From Candidatus Alistipes stercoravium (GTDB lineage: Bacteria; Bacteroidota; Bacteroidia; Bacteroidales; Rikenellaceae), in assembly GCA_019119615.1 (NCBI GenBank), contig DWWQ01000045.1, positions 1 to 33,958 on the forward strand: 33,958 bases of DNA. Reading direction: 5' to 3'. Positions within the stretch are counted from its first letter, which is position 1. Every line of letters begins with the position of its first letter. Of this stretch, positions 1 to 7,864 are shown in pieces. The notes beneath the pieces are model-generated. The model searched no databases, had not been told where the DNA came from, and worked only from the letters and a program-made list of their open reading frames with translations. A program made the translations under genes and the position numbers.

Positions 1-88
1 GCTCCGGTCGCGGAGGCTGAAAGCAGGTTTCATTTATTCAATATTTTTAACAATCGAACAAATGTAATATATTTTCCGGAGAAATTCT

Positions 89-96
89 TACCTTTG
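89..96 (+). promoter_or_regulatory. Promoter -7 element of typA
   Basis: TACCTTTG matches the Bacteroidota -7 consensus TAnnTTTG. The expected transcription start is a few bases downstream, giving a leader of about 15 nt before the ATG at 116. I see no clean TTTG at the -33 spacing. The rest of 1-115 holds no gene I can support, only a 5-bp hairpin at 2-15. Confidence 0.65.
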
Positions 97-115
97 CACG
101 ACAAAACACACACCT

Positions 116-1918
116 ATGCAGAAACTGCGGAACATCGCAATCATCGCCCATGTCGATCACGGCAAGACCACACTGGTCGATAAGATGATCCTGGCGGGGC
201 ACATCCTGCGCGACAACGCCAAGCCGAGCGGCGAACTCATTCTGGACAACAACGACCTGGAACGCGAACGGGGCATCACGATCCTCTCGAAGAACGTTTC
301 GGTCATCTACAAGGACTACAAGATCAACATCATCGACACCCCGGGCCACGCCGACTTCGGCGGCGAGGTGGAGCGCGTGCTGAACATGTGCGACGGCGTG
401 CTGCTGCTCGTCGATGCCTTCGAGGGCACGATGCCCCAGACGCGCTTCGTGCTGCAGAAGGCCCTGGCGCTCGGCAAGAAACCCATCGTGGTGATCAACA
501 AGGTCGATAAGCCCAACTGCCGCCCCGAGGTGGTGAACGAACAGGTATTCGACCTGATGTTCACGCTCAACGCCACCGAGGAGCAGCTCGACTACAAGAC
601 CATCTACGGCTCGGCCAAGCAGGGCTGGATGTCGCACAAGTGGAACGAGCGGACCGATTCGATCGTCCCGCTGCTCGACGCCATCATCGACGAAATTCCC
701 GAACCGGCGACGGTCGAGGGCACGCCGCAGATGCTCATCACCTCGCTCGAATACTCCTCCTACACGGGACGTATCGCCGTGGGAAAGCTGACGCGCGGCT
801 CGCTGAAGGCCGGGCAGAACGTTACGCTGGCCAAGCGCGACGGCGTAACGATGCAGAAGTGCAAGATCAAGGACCTGATGGTCTTCGAGGGGCTGGGCAA
901 AAAGAAGGTCGAGGAGGTTCCCTGCGGCGAGATCTGCGCCATCATGGGCATCGAGGGCTTCGAGATCGGCGACACGATCTGCGACTACGACAATCCCGAA
1001 CCGCTGCCTCCGATCGCCATCGACGAGCCGACGATGTCGATGCTCTTCACGATCAACAACTCGCCCTTCTTCGGCAAGGACGGCAAATACGTTACCTCGC
1101 GCCACATCAAGGAGCGTCTGGACCGCGAGCTGGAGAAGAACCTCGCCCTGCGCGTAACGCCCGGGCCGTCGGCCGACTCGTTCAACGTCTTCGGCCGCGG
1201 CGTGCTGCACCTTTCGGTGCTCATCGAGACGATGCGCCGCGAGGGCTACGAACTGCAGGTGGGTCAGCCCCGCGTGATCGTCAAGGAGATCGACGGCAAG
1301 AAGTGCGAGCCGATCGAGGAGATGACGGTCGATTGTCCCGAGGAGTGTTCGGGCACGGTCATCGAGCTGACGACCAAACGCAAGGGTACGCTCCGCAACA
1401 TGGAGTCGAACGGCGACCGCGTGCGGCTGGAGTTCGACATTCCCTCGCGCGGCATCATCGGACTGCGTTCGAACATGCTGACAGCCACGGCCGGAGAGGC
1501 GATCATGACACACCGGCTCAAGGATTTCGAGCCGTGGGTCGGCGACATCGAGATGCGCACCAACGGCTCGATCATCTCGGGCGAAACCGGCACGGCCTAC
1601 GCCTACTCGATCGACAAGCTGCAGGACCGCGGACGCTTCTTCATCTCCCCGATGGACCAGGTCTACGAAGGCCAGGTCATCGGCGAACACACGCGGCAGA
1701 ACGACATCACGGTGAACGTTACCAAGGCGAAACAGCTCACGAACATGCGTGCTTCGGGCTCGGACGACAAGGCGGTGATCACCCCGCCGAAGGTCTTCAC
1801 GCTCGAAGAGGCGCTCGAATACATCAAGGAGGACGAATACGTCGAGGTTACGCCCCATGCCATGCGTCTGAGAAAGATCCTGCTGCATGAGGTAGACCGC
1901 AAGCGGGCGGCGAAATAG
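116..1918 (+). CDS. typA: Translational GTPase TypA/BipA
   Basis: A ribosome-associated GTPase of the elongation-factor superfamily that acts in 50S assembly and stress or cold adaptation. The 600-residue length is normal for the family. The G domain is intact: G1 AHVDHGKT at residues 11-18, G2 around ERGITI at 51-56, G3 DTPGH at 74-78, and G4 NKVD at 128-131. An EF-Tu-like beta-barrel, two EF-G-like alpha/beta domains and the TypA-specific C-terminal domain follow. The ATG at 116 gives [18 protein letters not shown], the usual TypA start. It is a single-gene unit with its own promoter and a strong terminator directly downstream. Confidence 0.97.
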   Translation: MQKLRNIAIIAHVDHGKTTLVDKMILAGHILRDNAKPSGELILDNNDLERERGITILSKNVSVIYKDYKINIIDTPGHADFGGEVERVLNMCDGVLLLVDAFEGTMPQTRFVLQKALALGKKPIVVINKVDKPNCRPEVVNEQVFDLMFTLNATEEQLDYKTIYGSAKQGWMSHKWNERTDSIVPLLDAIIDEIPEPATVEGTPQMLITSLEYSSYTGRIAVGKLTRGSLKAGQNVTLAKRDGVTMQKCKIKDLMVFEGLGKKKVEEVPCGEICAIMGIEGFEIGDTICDYDNPEPLPPIAIDEPTMSMLFTINNSPFFGKDGKYVTSRHIKERLDRELEKNLALRVTPGPSADSFNVFGRGVLHLSVLIETMRREGYELQVGQPRVIVKEIDGKKCEPIEEMTVDCPEECSGTVIELTTKRKGTLRNMESNGDRVRLEFDIPSRGIIGLRSNMLTATAGEAIMTHRLKDFEPWVGDIEMRTNGSIISGETGTAYAYSIDKLQDRGRFFISPMDQVYEGQVIGEHTRQNDITVNVTKAKQLTNMRASGSDDKAVITPPKVFTLEEALEYIKEDEYVEVTPHAMRLRKILLHEVDRKRAAK

Positions 1919-1951
1919 ACCGGACCTTCCGCAGCGGAAGCCCGTCACGAG

Positions 1952-1982
1952 ATGCCCTCCCACTATGGGAGGGCATTTTTTT
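1952..1982 (+). terminator. Rho-independent terminator of typA
   Basis: A perfect 11-bp stem (1952-1962 with 1966-1976) closes a 3-nt loop and runs into seven T residues. It lies 33 bp after the typA stop. It shows that the long in-frame upstream extension of the next gene is not coding. Confidence 0.93.
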
Positions 1983-2056
1983 CGGAGACGCGAATGCAGT
2001 ATTACGGCATCCGATCCGTTTCTTACATGAAAACTTCGCCCTTAAAACCTGACAAC

Positions 2057-2683
2057 ATGAAGAAACTGCTTCTTTTCCTGCTGCTGCCCTTCATGTTGGG
2101 CTCCTGCGAGTGCGACGACGCATCGCGCACCGAGATCTGGACCGTCGCCTCCGAAAAAGGGGTGGCGGGGATTGCCTCGGGCTTCGGGCACGTTCCGGCC
2201 TATATCCTGAAAAAGGGAGTATCGGCATCCTGGGAGGCCTCGGCGGAATCCATTGCGGGCTTCACCTTCGAACGGGGATACGAAACGGTGCTGCGCGTGC
2301 GCATCGACCCGATCGCCAATCCGCCCGCCGACGGGCCCAGCCGCCGATGCACGCTGGAAAAGCAACTCTCCCGCACCCGGGCGGCATGCGCAGTCGATCC
2401 CATGACGTTCAGCACCGAATACGAGCTGCTCGTCGCCTCCGTGCTCGCCGACGCAGATCCCGAAACCTGGTGGATCCGCGATCTGCGCTACGACGAGCCG
2501 CAGTGGCAGCCCTTTCCGCGGAAGATCGAGGGCTTCGTTTTCAAGCCGGGTTACGAGGCACGCATCCGGGTCCGCCCCGTCGCCCTGTACGACGAAGCGG
2601 CAGGCGACTACACGGTACACTACCGCATGACGGAACTGTGCGCCGAGGAGCGGCGGGATTCCGAGGGGATTCCGACCCTTTGA
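2057..2683 (+). CDS. DUF4377-like lipoprotein with two repeat modules
   Basis: A 208-residue predicted lipoprotein of unknown function. The N-terminus MKKLLLFLLLPFMLGSC is a lipoprotein signal with the acylated Cys at residue 17. The acidic CECDD that follows resembles the Bacteroidota lipoprotein export signal, so surface exposure is possible. The first half matches my recollection of DUF4377: IAGFTFERGYETVLRVR followed by NPPADG. The second half carries a related module, IEGFVFKPGYEARIRVR, suggesting internal duplication. I chose the ATG at 2057 because it begins the signal peptide; the frame is open upstream but crosses the typA terminator. It is convergent with the next gene, with only 4 bp between the stops. 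Confidence 0.8.
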   Translation: MKKLLLFLLLPFMLGSCECDDASRTEIWTVASEKGVAGIASGFGHVPAYILKKGVSASWEASAESIAGFTFERGYETVLRVRIDPIANPPADGPSRRCTLEKQLSRTRAACAVDPMTFSTEYELLVASVLADADPETWWIRDLRYDEPQWQPFPRKIEGFVFKPGYEARIRVRPVALYDEAAGDYTVHYRMTELCAEERRDSEGIPTL

Positions 2684-2687
2684 GCAA

Positions 2688-3053
2688 TCATTTGCGGAGC
2701 GTGGCGAACGAAAGGATATGCCGGGTAACACCGGCGGCCACGGCCAGCAGAAGGAGCTGTGCCCACCACCAGCGATCGACCACGGAGACGATGCAGTAGA
2801 ACATCGAAGCCCACAGAAGCGTTACCGAAAGGATCTTGGCATGCAGGGGAATGGCCCGTTTCTCATGGAAATCGCGGATATAGGTCCCCAGCCGGCCGTG
2901 CGAAAGCAGCCAGGCATGAAGCCGCGGCGAGGAGCGCAGCCACAGGGCCGCCGCCAGCAGCAGAAAGGGCGTTGTGGGAAGCAGCGGCACGAAGATGCCG
3001 ACCACGCCGAGCACGAGACACAAGGCTCCGAGAACGACCAAAAGCGATTTCAT
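2688..3053 (-). CDS. DUF454 (YbaN-like) inner membrane protein
   Basis: A 121-residue membrane protein of the DUF454/YbaN family, whose biochemical function is unknown. The N-terminal segment (residues 4-38) is hydrophobic and contains the family signature GIFVPLLPTTPFLLLAAALW. A soluble stretch (SSPRLHAWLLSHGRLG) follows, then two more hydrophobic segments near the C-terminus. The ATG at 3053 lies only 4 nt from a perfect -7 box, so the transcript is probably leaderless or nearly so. It is divergent from rpiB and convergent with the DUF4377-like gene. Confidence 0.88.
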   Translation of the reverse strand: MKSLLVVLGALCLVLGVVGIFVPLLPTTPFLLLAAALWLRSSPRLHAWLLSHGRLGTYIRDFHEKRAIPLHAKILSVTLLWASMFYCIVSVVDRWWWAQLLLLAVAAGVTRHILSFATLRK

Positions 3054-3057
3054 GGGG

Positions 3058-3090
3058 CAAAAATAGGGAAATTATCCGGATGAACGCAAA
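3058..3090 (-). promoter_or_regulatory. Promoter of the DUF454 gene
   Basis: Read on the minus strand, TTTG (3087-3090), a 21-bp spacer and TATTTTTG (3058-3065) match the Bacteroidota consensus fully. Only 4 bp separate the -7 box from the start codon. Confidence 0.8.
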
Positions 3091-3134
3091 CGGAGCGGCA
3101 TTGTCGGGCTGCACGGCGAAAAGCCCCGGGGAAA

Positions 3135-3166
3135 TTTGGCAATGGCAATCGGTTGCATTATATTTG
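3135..3166 (+). promoter_or_regulatory. Promoter of rpiB
   Basis: TTTG (3135-3138), a 20-bp spacer and TATATTTG (3159-3166) match the -33/-7 consensus perfectly. The predicted leader before the ATG at 3193 is about 22 nt. Confidence 0.85.
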
Positions 3167-3192
3167 CGGCATCATAAAAAAGCGAACAGAGC

Positions 3193-3636
3193 ATGAGCAA
3201 GATCGGCATCGCCTGCGACCACGCGGGCTACGAAATGAAGGAGTTTTTGGTAGGCTACCTCGGAGCCATGGGTTACGAGGTGCTGGATTTCGGCACCCAC
3301 TCGCCGGAAAGCGTCGATTATCCCGACTATGCGCATCCGCTGGCCGAGGCGATCGAGGCGGGCGAGCTGACGCAGGGCGTCGCCCTCTGCGGCTCGGGCG
3401 AAGGTATGGCCATGACGCTCAACAAGCACCAGGGCATCCGCGCCGGACTGTGCTGGGAGCCCGAAGTGGCTACGCTCATCCGGCGCCACAACAACGCCAA
3501 CGTCATCGTCTTCCCGGCGCGCTTCATCACCAACGACGAAGCGGTCAAGATGCTCGAGGCCTTCTTCGCCGCCGAATTCGAGGGGGGACGCCACGAGCGG
3601 CGCGTCGCCAAGATCCCTGTCGGAGGGGCCGAATAA
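3193..3636 (+). CDS. rpiB: Ribose-5-phosphate isomerase B
   Basis: Interconverts ribose 5-phosphate and ribulose 5-phosphate in the non-oxidative pentose phosphate pathway. The protein has 147 residues, as expected. It begins MSKIGIACDHAGYEMK with the phosphate-binding Asp9-His10 pair. It carries the active-site Cys66 in ALCGSGEG and His99 in RRHNNANV, the positions known in the family. The ATG is set by this conserved N-terminus. It is monocistronic, between a perfect promoter and a shared terminator. Confidence 0.96.
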   Translation: MSKIGIACDHAGYEMKEFLVGYLGAMGYEVLDFGTHSPESVDYPDYAHPLAEAIEAGELTQGVALCGSGEGMAMTLNKHQGIRAGLCWEPEVATLIRRHNNANVIVFPARFITNDEAVKMLEAFFAAEFEGGRHERRVAKIPVGGAE

Positions 3637-3654
3637 CCGAAATCTTCCGAAAAG

Positions 3655-3689
3655 AAAAACGGCTGCCTTATGCGGGCAGCCGTTTTTTT
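3655..3689. terminator. Bidirectional terminator between rpiB and ispE
   Basis: A 13-bp stem, AAAAACGGCTGCC paired with GGCAGCCGTTTTT, closes a 7-nt loop, with A and T runs flanking it on opposite sides. It can serve both convergent genes. Confidence 0.93.
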
Positions 3690-3696
3690 CAGCCGG

Positions 3697-4515
3697 TCAT
3701 CGGATCCGCTCCCGGTGGAGGAACTCCCCCTCCTGCAGCGGAATCTGCGGATCGGGCGCTTCGAAGAGTCCGAAGACCGCCGAGCCGCTCCCCGACATCG
3801 AAGCATAGAGGGCCCCGGCATCCAGAAGCCGCTGCTTGAGCCCGCCGATGGCGGGATGTGCGGCAAATACGGAGGTCTCGAAATCGTTGGTTACCGTCCC
3901 CTGCCACTCCGATACGGGACGCCGCAGCCGTTCCGCAAGCGGCTGCGCCGGCACGCGGGGGCACACGCCGGCATAGGCTTCGCGGGTCGAGACCCCCTCC
4001 GCGGGCTTCACCACGACGAGCGTCAGCCCCTGCAGGTGCAGGTCGAAGGGCTCCATCACCTCTCCGCGGCCCGTACACAGCTGGGGCGTGTTGCGCACGA
4101 AGAAGGCCGTGTCGCTGCCCAGTTCGGCGGCGCAGGCGATGAGCTCCCGCTCCGGAAGCCGCAGGTCGAAGAGCGCGTCGAGCGCCCGCAGCACGGCCGT
4201 GCCGTCGGATGATCCGCCGCCCAGCCCCGCTCCGAACGGAACGCGCTTCAACAACCGGATCGAAACGCCCTCCACGCCGTAACGGCGCTGCATGAGGCGG
4301 AAGGCCTTCAGGCAGATATTCTCCTCGGGGGCACAGTCCACGGCGATCCCCTCCGCGCGAAAGGTCGCGCCGAGCCCCTCCGTACGGAGAACCTCCACCT
4401 CGTCGCAGAGCTCCGCGACGGGAAACATCACCGTCTCGAGATCGTGGTAGCCGTCCGCACGCCGCCGCAGGATGTCAAGACCCAGATTTATTTTACAGTT
4501 CGCTTGCAGAATCAT
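3697..4515 (-). CDS. ispE: 4-diphosphocytidyl-2-C-methyl-D-erythritol kinase
   Basis: The GHMP kinase that phosphorylates CDP-methylerythritol in the MEP isoprenoid pathway. It has 272 residues. Family features seen: the N-terminal AxCKINLGLDI strand with Lys8, the glycine-rich ATP loop PFGAGLGGGSSDG at about 93-105, the GSD motif in AAELGSDTAFFV carrying the catalytic Asp, and the C-terminal MSGSGSAVFGLF loop. The ATG at 4515 follows a -7 box by only 4 nt. IspD of the same pathway lies about 13 kb away, so the pathway genes are dispersed. It is divergent from the GSCFA gene. Confidence 0.95.
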   Translation of the reverse strand: MILQANCKINLGLDILRRRADGYHDLETVMFPVAELCDEVEVLRTEGLGATFRAEGIAVDCAPEENICLKAFRLMQRRYGVEGVSIRLLKRVPFGAGLGGGSSDGTAVLRALDALFDLRLPERELIACAAELGSDTAFFVRNTPQLCTGRGEVMEPFDLHLQGLTLVVVKPAEGVSTREAYAGVCPRVPAQPLAERLRRPVSEWQGTVTNDFETSVFAAHPAIGGLKQRLLDAGALYASMSGSGSAVFGLFEAPDPQIPLQEGEFLHRERIR

Positions 4516-4519
4516 ACAA

Positions 4520-4527
4520 CAAAGATA
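4520..4527 (-). promoter_or_regulatory. Promoter -7 element of ispE
   Basis: The minus strand reads TATCTTTG, with 4 nt to the start codon. The predicted transcription start falls at or next to the ATG. A weak TTTC (4551-4554) is the only -33 candidate. Confidence 0.7.
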
Positions 4528-4536
4528 GGAATTTTC

Positions 4537-4544
4537 TATTTTTG
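4537..4544 (+). promoter_or_regulatory. Promoter -7 element of the GSCFA gene
   Basis: TATTTTTG, with 4 nt to the ATG at 4549. It mirrors the ispE -7 element across a 33-bp intergenic region, so the two promoters must overlap. Confidence 0.7.
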
Positions 4545-4548
4545 CCGT

Positions 4549-5508
4549 ATGAAATTCCGCACCGAAATCGAGATCGCACCGCTGGACGTGCGCTTCGGCT
4601 ATGAGAACCGCACGTTAGCCCTCGGCTCATGCTTCGCCACGCATATCGCCGACCGTCTTGCACGCGCCCGGTTCCACGTTACGGCCAACCCCACGGGCAT
4701 CCTCTTCAATCCGCTGTCGATCGCCGCGGCCGTCCGAGCATTCGGCACGGAGGTCCGGCGCGACGAACTGCAGCACGATGCGGAACGGTGGTTCCACTTC
4801 GGATTCCACGGCGACTTTGCGGCACCGACGGCCGAGGAGGCGCTCCGCCGCATGAACGCCGCCCGCACGGCGGGAGCCGAGGCGCTCCGCACGGCCGACC
4901 GGGTGATCCTGACGCTCGGCACAGCCTGGGTCTATGAACGGAACGGCGAGGTTGTCGCCAACTGCCACCGCCGTCCCGCCGCGGAGTTCACCCGCCGGAT
5001 GGTTTCGGTCGAGGAGATCGTCGGGACACTCTCGGAACTTATCGAAGGGCCGCTTGCCGACAAGGAGTTGCTCCTTACGGTAAGCCCCGTACGCCACTTG
5101 GGCGACGGTCTTGCGGGCAACGCCGTGAGCAAGGCGACGCTGCGCCTGGCCGCCGAAGAACTTGCCGGACGTTTCCGCCGCGTCGCCTACTTCCCCTCCT
5201 ACGAAATTCTCCTGGACGACCTGCGCGACTACCGTTTCTATGCCGACGACCTGGTGCACCCCGCCCCGCAAGCCGTGGAGTATATCTGGGAGCGGTTCGT
5301 CGCCGCAGCCCTTACCGAAACGGCCCGAAAGCTCCAGCCCGCCGTCGAGGAGATCGTCGCCGCGGCGGCCCATCGGCCCCGCGATCCGCAGAGCCGCGCC
5401 CACCGGGATTTCTGCCGCCGCCAGCTGGAACGGATCGCCGCTCTCGAAGGGCCCGATTTTCGGGCCGAAAAGGAATATTTCCGCCGATGTATCGAAATAA
5501 ATTCGTAA
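4549..5508 (+). CDS. GSCFA domain-containing protein (SGNH-hydrolase-like)
   Basis: A 319-residue protein of the GSCFA family, named for its conserved motif, seen here as ALGSCFATHIADRL at residues 25-38. Other conserved blocks are LTLGTAWVYE, SPVRHLGDGLAGNAVSKATL and YADDLVHPAPQAVEYIW. The Gly-Ser and late Asp/His pattern resembles SGNH hydrolases, but the substrate is unknown. There is no signal peptide, so it is probably cytoplasmic. The ATG at 4549 is chosen because it follows the -7 box and begins the family N-terminus MKFRTEIEIAP. Upstream in-frame ATGs fall inside ispE. The stop overlaps the -7 box of the next gene. Confidence 0.9.
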   Translation: MKFRTEIEIAPLDVRFGYENRTLALGSCFATHIADRLARARFHVTANPTGILFNPLSIAAAVRAFGTEVRRDELQHDAERWFHFGFHGDFAAPTAEEALRRMNAARTAGAEALRTADRVILTLGTAWVYERNGEVVANCHRRPAAEFTRRMVSVEEIVGTLSELIEGPLADKELLLTVSPVRHLGDGLAGNAVSKATLRLAAEELAGRFRRVAYFPSYEILLDDLRDYRFYADDLVHPAPQAVEYIWERFVAAALTETARKLQPAVEEIVAAAAHRPRDPQSRAHRDFCRRQLERIAALEGPDFRAEKEYFRRCIEINS

Positions 5509-5513
5509 ATTTG
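5506..5513 (+). promoter_or_regulatory. Promoter -7 element of the PafA-like gene
   Basis: TAAATTTG, whose first three bases are the GSCFA stop codon. The ATG at 5534 lies 20 nt downstream. No clear -33 element is seen. Confidence 0.6.
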
Positions 5514-5533
5514 CGGCCGATTCGATACAAGCC

Positions 5534-7108
5534 ATGAACAAGAAACTGATTTTACTCGCCATAGCCCTCTTCACGGCCACCCGGAGCTTCTGCGCCGAAC
5601 CGCCCCGTCTGATCGTCCAGATCGTTGTCGGGTCGATGCGCGCCGAGGATCTCGGACGCTACGCCGCCAACTTCGGCGAAGGAGGATTCCGCCGCCTGAT
5701 GCAGGGCGGCACGGTCTATACGGACAGCCGCTACGACTTCCAGCAGACCACGACCCCCGTCTCGCTGGCCACGCTCTCGACAGGCGCCCTGCCCTCGACC
5801 CACGGCATCATCGGCGACCAGTGGGTGGACTACACCTCGAACGGCATCGTTTCGCTCACCGACGGGCGCAAAGGCCCGGGAGCCTATCACCTCATTGCTC
5901 CGACACTTTCGGAGACCTTCCGGCGTCAGCGGCCCGAGAGCCGTACGGCGACCGTCGCCGCCGAAGCCGCTTCGGCCGCCATGCTGGCCGGCCGCGGAGG
6001 CGAGGTCTTCTGGCTCGATCCGGTGAGGTGCGACTGGACCACCTCGCTCTACTACGCCGCCGGAGTTCCCGAATGGATCGACCGCAGCAACGACGAACGC
6101 TACAACCTCTCCTACATCGCCACAGAGTGGCGCCCGCTGCTCGGCCGCGAGCGCTATGTCAATACGCGCAACCTGCAGATCGTCTTTCCCGAAAAGAAGG
6201 GCAAACGCGGCGAAACGCCCCGCCCCGAGGGTGGAGGGCTCGTGTTGGAGGATGACTACCAGCGGCTGCTCTGGACACCGGCAGGCAATACGGCCGTGCT
6301 GGGCCTCGCCAAGCAGCTCGTCGCCCAGTACAAACTCGGAGAGGACGCGACGCCCGACCTGCTGAACATCTGTCTCGACGCCTCGCGCCGCATCAGCGAG
6401 GCCTACGGGCCCGAATCGGTGGAGGTCGAGGACATGTACTACCGGCTGGACCGCGATCTGGAGGATTTTCTCACCTTTCTCTTCGCACAGGTCAAAAACG
6501 GGAACGTTACGGTCGTACTCACCTCGGACCACGGCACAAGCCCCTCCTACGACCTGGCGCTCGAGGAGCCGGACCGCTTCAACGCCCGGCAGTTCGAGGT
6601 GATCGTAAACGGATTCCTCAACGTCCGCTACGGCACGGGCAACTGGGTCGTAACCTACGGCGACCGGGGCATCTGGCTCAACCACAACCTCATCTACGAA
6701 CGGGGACTGAATCTGGCCGAAGTCCAGAACGAGGTGGCGATCTTCGCCATGCAGTTCCGCGGCGTCTCGCACGCCATCTCGGCCACGGCGATGCGTTCGA
6801 GCTATTTCGGAAGCGGATATGCCCGCCGCATGCAGAACAGTTTCTACCCCCGCCGTTCGGGCGACGTGGTAATCAACCTCATGCCCGGATGGATCGAGGA
6901 GCGCGAGGCATGCCGCTCGATGTCGGGGTCGATGTACGGCTACGACACCGAGGTGCCGCTCATCTTCTACGGCACGGGAGCCGGGCAACAGCATGTGAAC
7001 CGCCGCGTGGAGATGACTTCCGTGGCTCCGACGCTGGCACGGCTGGCCGGGATCACCGAACCGGCCGCCGCCGAAGGGGACCTGCTGCCCGAAATCGTGG
7101 ATTTATAA
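5534..7108 (+). CDS. PafA-like alkaline phosphatase/phosphodiesterase homologue, probably catalytically degenerate
   Basis: A 524-residue exported protein of the alkaline phosphatase superfamily (type I phosphodiesterase/nucleotide pyrophosphatase family). It has an N-terminal signal peptide of about 21 residues. The fold signatures are present: TLSTGALPSTHGIIGDQW, TSDHG and the C-terminal YDTEVPLIFYG. The nucleophile Thr appears kept (Thr74), as are Asp332 and His333. By eye, however, other key positions differ from active PafA: Gly33 replaces the first metal Asp, Arg285 and Glu289 replace the Asp and His of the DxxxH metal pair, Glu473 replaces a metal His, and Glu144 and Ala146 replace the phosphate-binding Lys and Arg. 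It is followed by sufE after 10 bp. Fold assignment is firm; activity is doubtful. Confidence 0.85.
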   Translation: MNKKLILLAIALFTATRSFCAEPPRLIVQIVVGSMRAEDLGRYAANFGEGGFRRLMQGGTVYTDSRYDFQQTTTPVSLATLSTGALPSTHGIIGDQWVDYTSNGIVSLTDGRKGPGAYHLIAPTLSETFRRQRPESRTATVAAEAASAAMLAGRGGEVFWLDPVRCDWTTSLYYAAGVPEWIDRSNDERYNLSYIATEWRPLLGRERYVNTRNLQIVFPEKKGKRGETPRPEGGGLVLEDDYQRLLWTPAGNTAVLGLAKQLVAQYKLGEDATPDLLNICLDASRRISEAYGPESVEVEDMYYRLDRDLEDFLTFLFAQVKNGNVTVVLTSDHGTSPSYDLALEEPDRFNARQFEVIVNGFLNVRYGTGNWVVTYGDRGIWLNHNLIYERGLNLAEVQNEVAIFAMQFRGVSHAISATAMRSSYFGSGYARRMQNSFYPRRSGDVVINLMPGWIEEREACRSMSGSMYGYDTEVPLIFYGTGAGQQHVNRRVEMTSVAPTLARLAGITEPAAAEGDLLPEIVDL

Positions 7109-7118
7109 ACCAAAGACC

Positions 7119-7535
7119 ATGGACAAGATTCAGGATGAGATCATCGAGGAGTTCTCGGTATTCGACGACTGGCTCGACAAATACGACTATCTGATCGGCT
7201 TGAGCGACTCGCTGCCGGCCATCGCACCGGAGCACCGCACCGAAAAGTACCTCATCGAAGGGTGCCAGTCCCGCGTGTGGGTCGATGCCCGGATGGAAGA
7301 GGGAAAGATTTTCTATGCTGCGGACAGCGACGCCATCATCACCAAGGGCATCATCGCCCTGCTCATCCGCGTGCTGAACGGACGCTCGCCGCAAGAGGTG
7401 CTCGACACCGATCTCTATTTCATCGACGCCATCGGCTTGAGCGCCAACCTGTCGCCCACACGGGCCAACGGACTGGCGGCGATGGTCAAGCAGATGCGCC
7501 TGTACGCCCTGGCCTTCGCAAGCAAAAAAGAGTAA
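7119..7535 (+). CDS. sufE: Cysteine desulfuration protein SufE
   Basis: Accepts persulfide sulfur from the cysteine desulfurase SufS and passes it to the SUF scaffold for Fe-S cluster assembly. It has 138 residues, normal for the family. The acceptor Cys49 lies in LIEGCQSRVW, the family's active-site loop. The C-terminal RANGLAAMVKQM block is also typical. The gene sits 10 bp after the PafA-like gene and 6 bp before a DUF59 gene, so it is probably co-transcribed. No sufBCDS genes lie in this window. Confidence 0.95.
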   Translation: MDKIQDEIIEEFSVFDDWLDKYDYLIGLSDSLPAIAPEHRTEKYLIEGCQSRVWVDARMEEGKIFYAADSDAIITKGIIALLIRVLNGRSPQEVLDTDLYFIDAIGLSANLSPTRANGLAAMVKQMRLYALAFASKKE

Positions 7536-7541
7536 ACGCAC

Positions 7542-7862
7542 ATGACACCCGAAGAGATACTTGAAGTCGAAAAGGAGATCGTATTGACGCTGAAAAACGT
7601 CTATGACCCCGAAATCCCCGTGAACATCTACGACCTGGGGCTCGTCTACGAGATCGACTATACGCCCGACGGTGTGGCGACGATCCGCATGACGCTCACG
7701 GCACCCAACTGCCCGATGGCCGACATGCTCGTCGAGGATGTCAATCAGCAGGTCGCCAAGGTCAAGGGCGTGAAGAAGGTGAATGTCATTCTCACGTTCG
7801 ATCCCGTCTGGGACAAGAGCATGATGTCCGAGGAGGCACTCATCGAACTCAACATGCTGTAA
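7542..7862 (+). CDS. DUF59 / MIP18-family Fe-S assembly factor (SufT-like)
   Basis: A 106-residue MIP18/DUF59 protein. This family (SufT, PaaD, the eukaryotic CIA factor) assists Fe-S cluster maturation or delivery. Hallmarks are YDPEIPVNIYDLGLVYEI at residues 21-38, the reactive Cys57 in LTAPNCPM, and the C-terminal TFDPVWD. It covers the whole domain with no extra domain. Linkage to sufE (6 bp) supports a role in Fe-S biogenesis. The next gene starts 2 bp after its stop. Confidence 0.93.
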   Translation: MTPEEILEVEKEIVLTLKNVYDPEIPVNIYDLGLVYEIDYTPDGVATIRMTLTAPNCPMADMLVEDVNQQVAKVKGVKKVNVILTFDPVWDKSMMSEEALIELNML

Positions 7863-7864
7863 GG

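Noticed and set aside
1952..2056. An upstream start for the DUF4377-like lipoprotein
   Set aside because: The extension runs through the typA terminator hairpin and would bury the signal peptide.
4444..4548. An upstream start that would lengthen the GSCFA protein by 35 residues
   Set aside because: It overlaps the ispE coding region and lies upstream of the -7 box; the conserved N-terminus begins at 4549.
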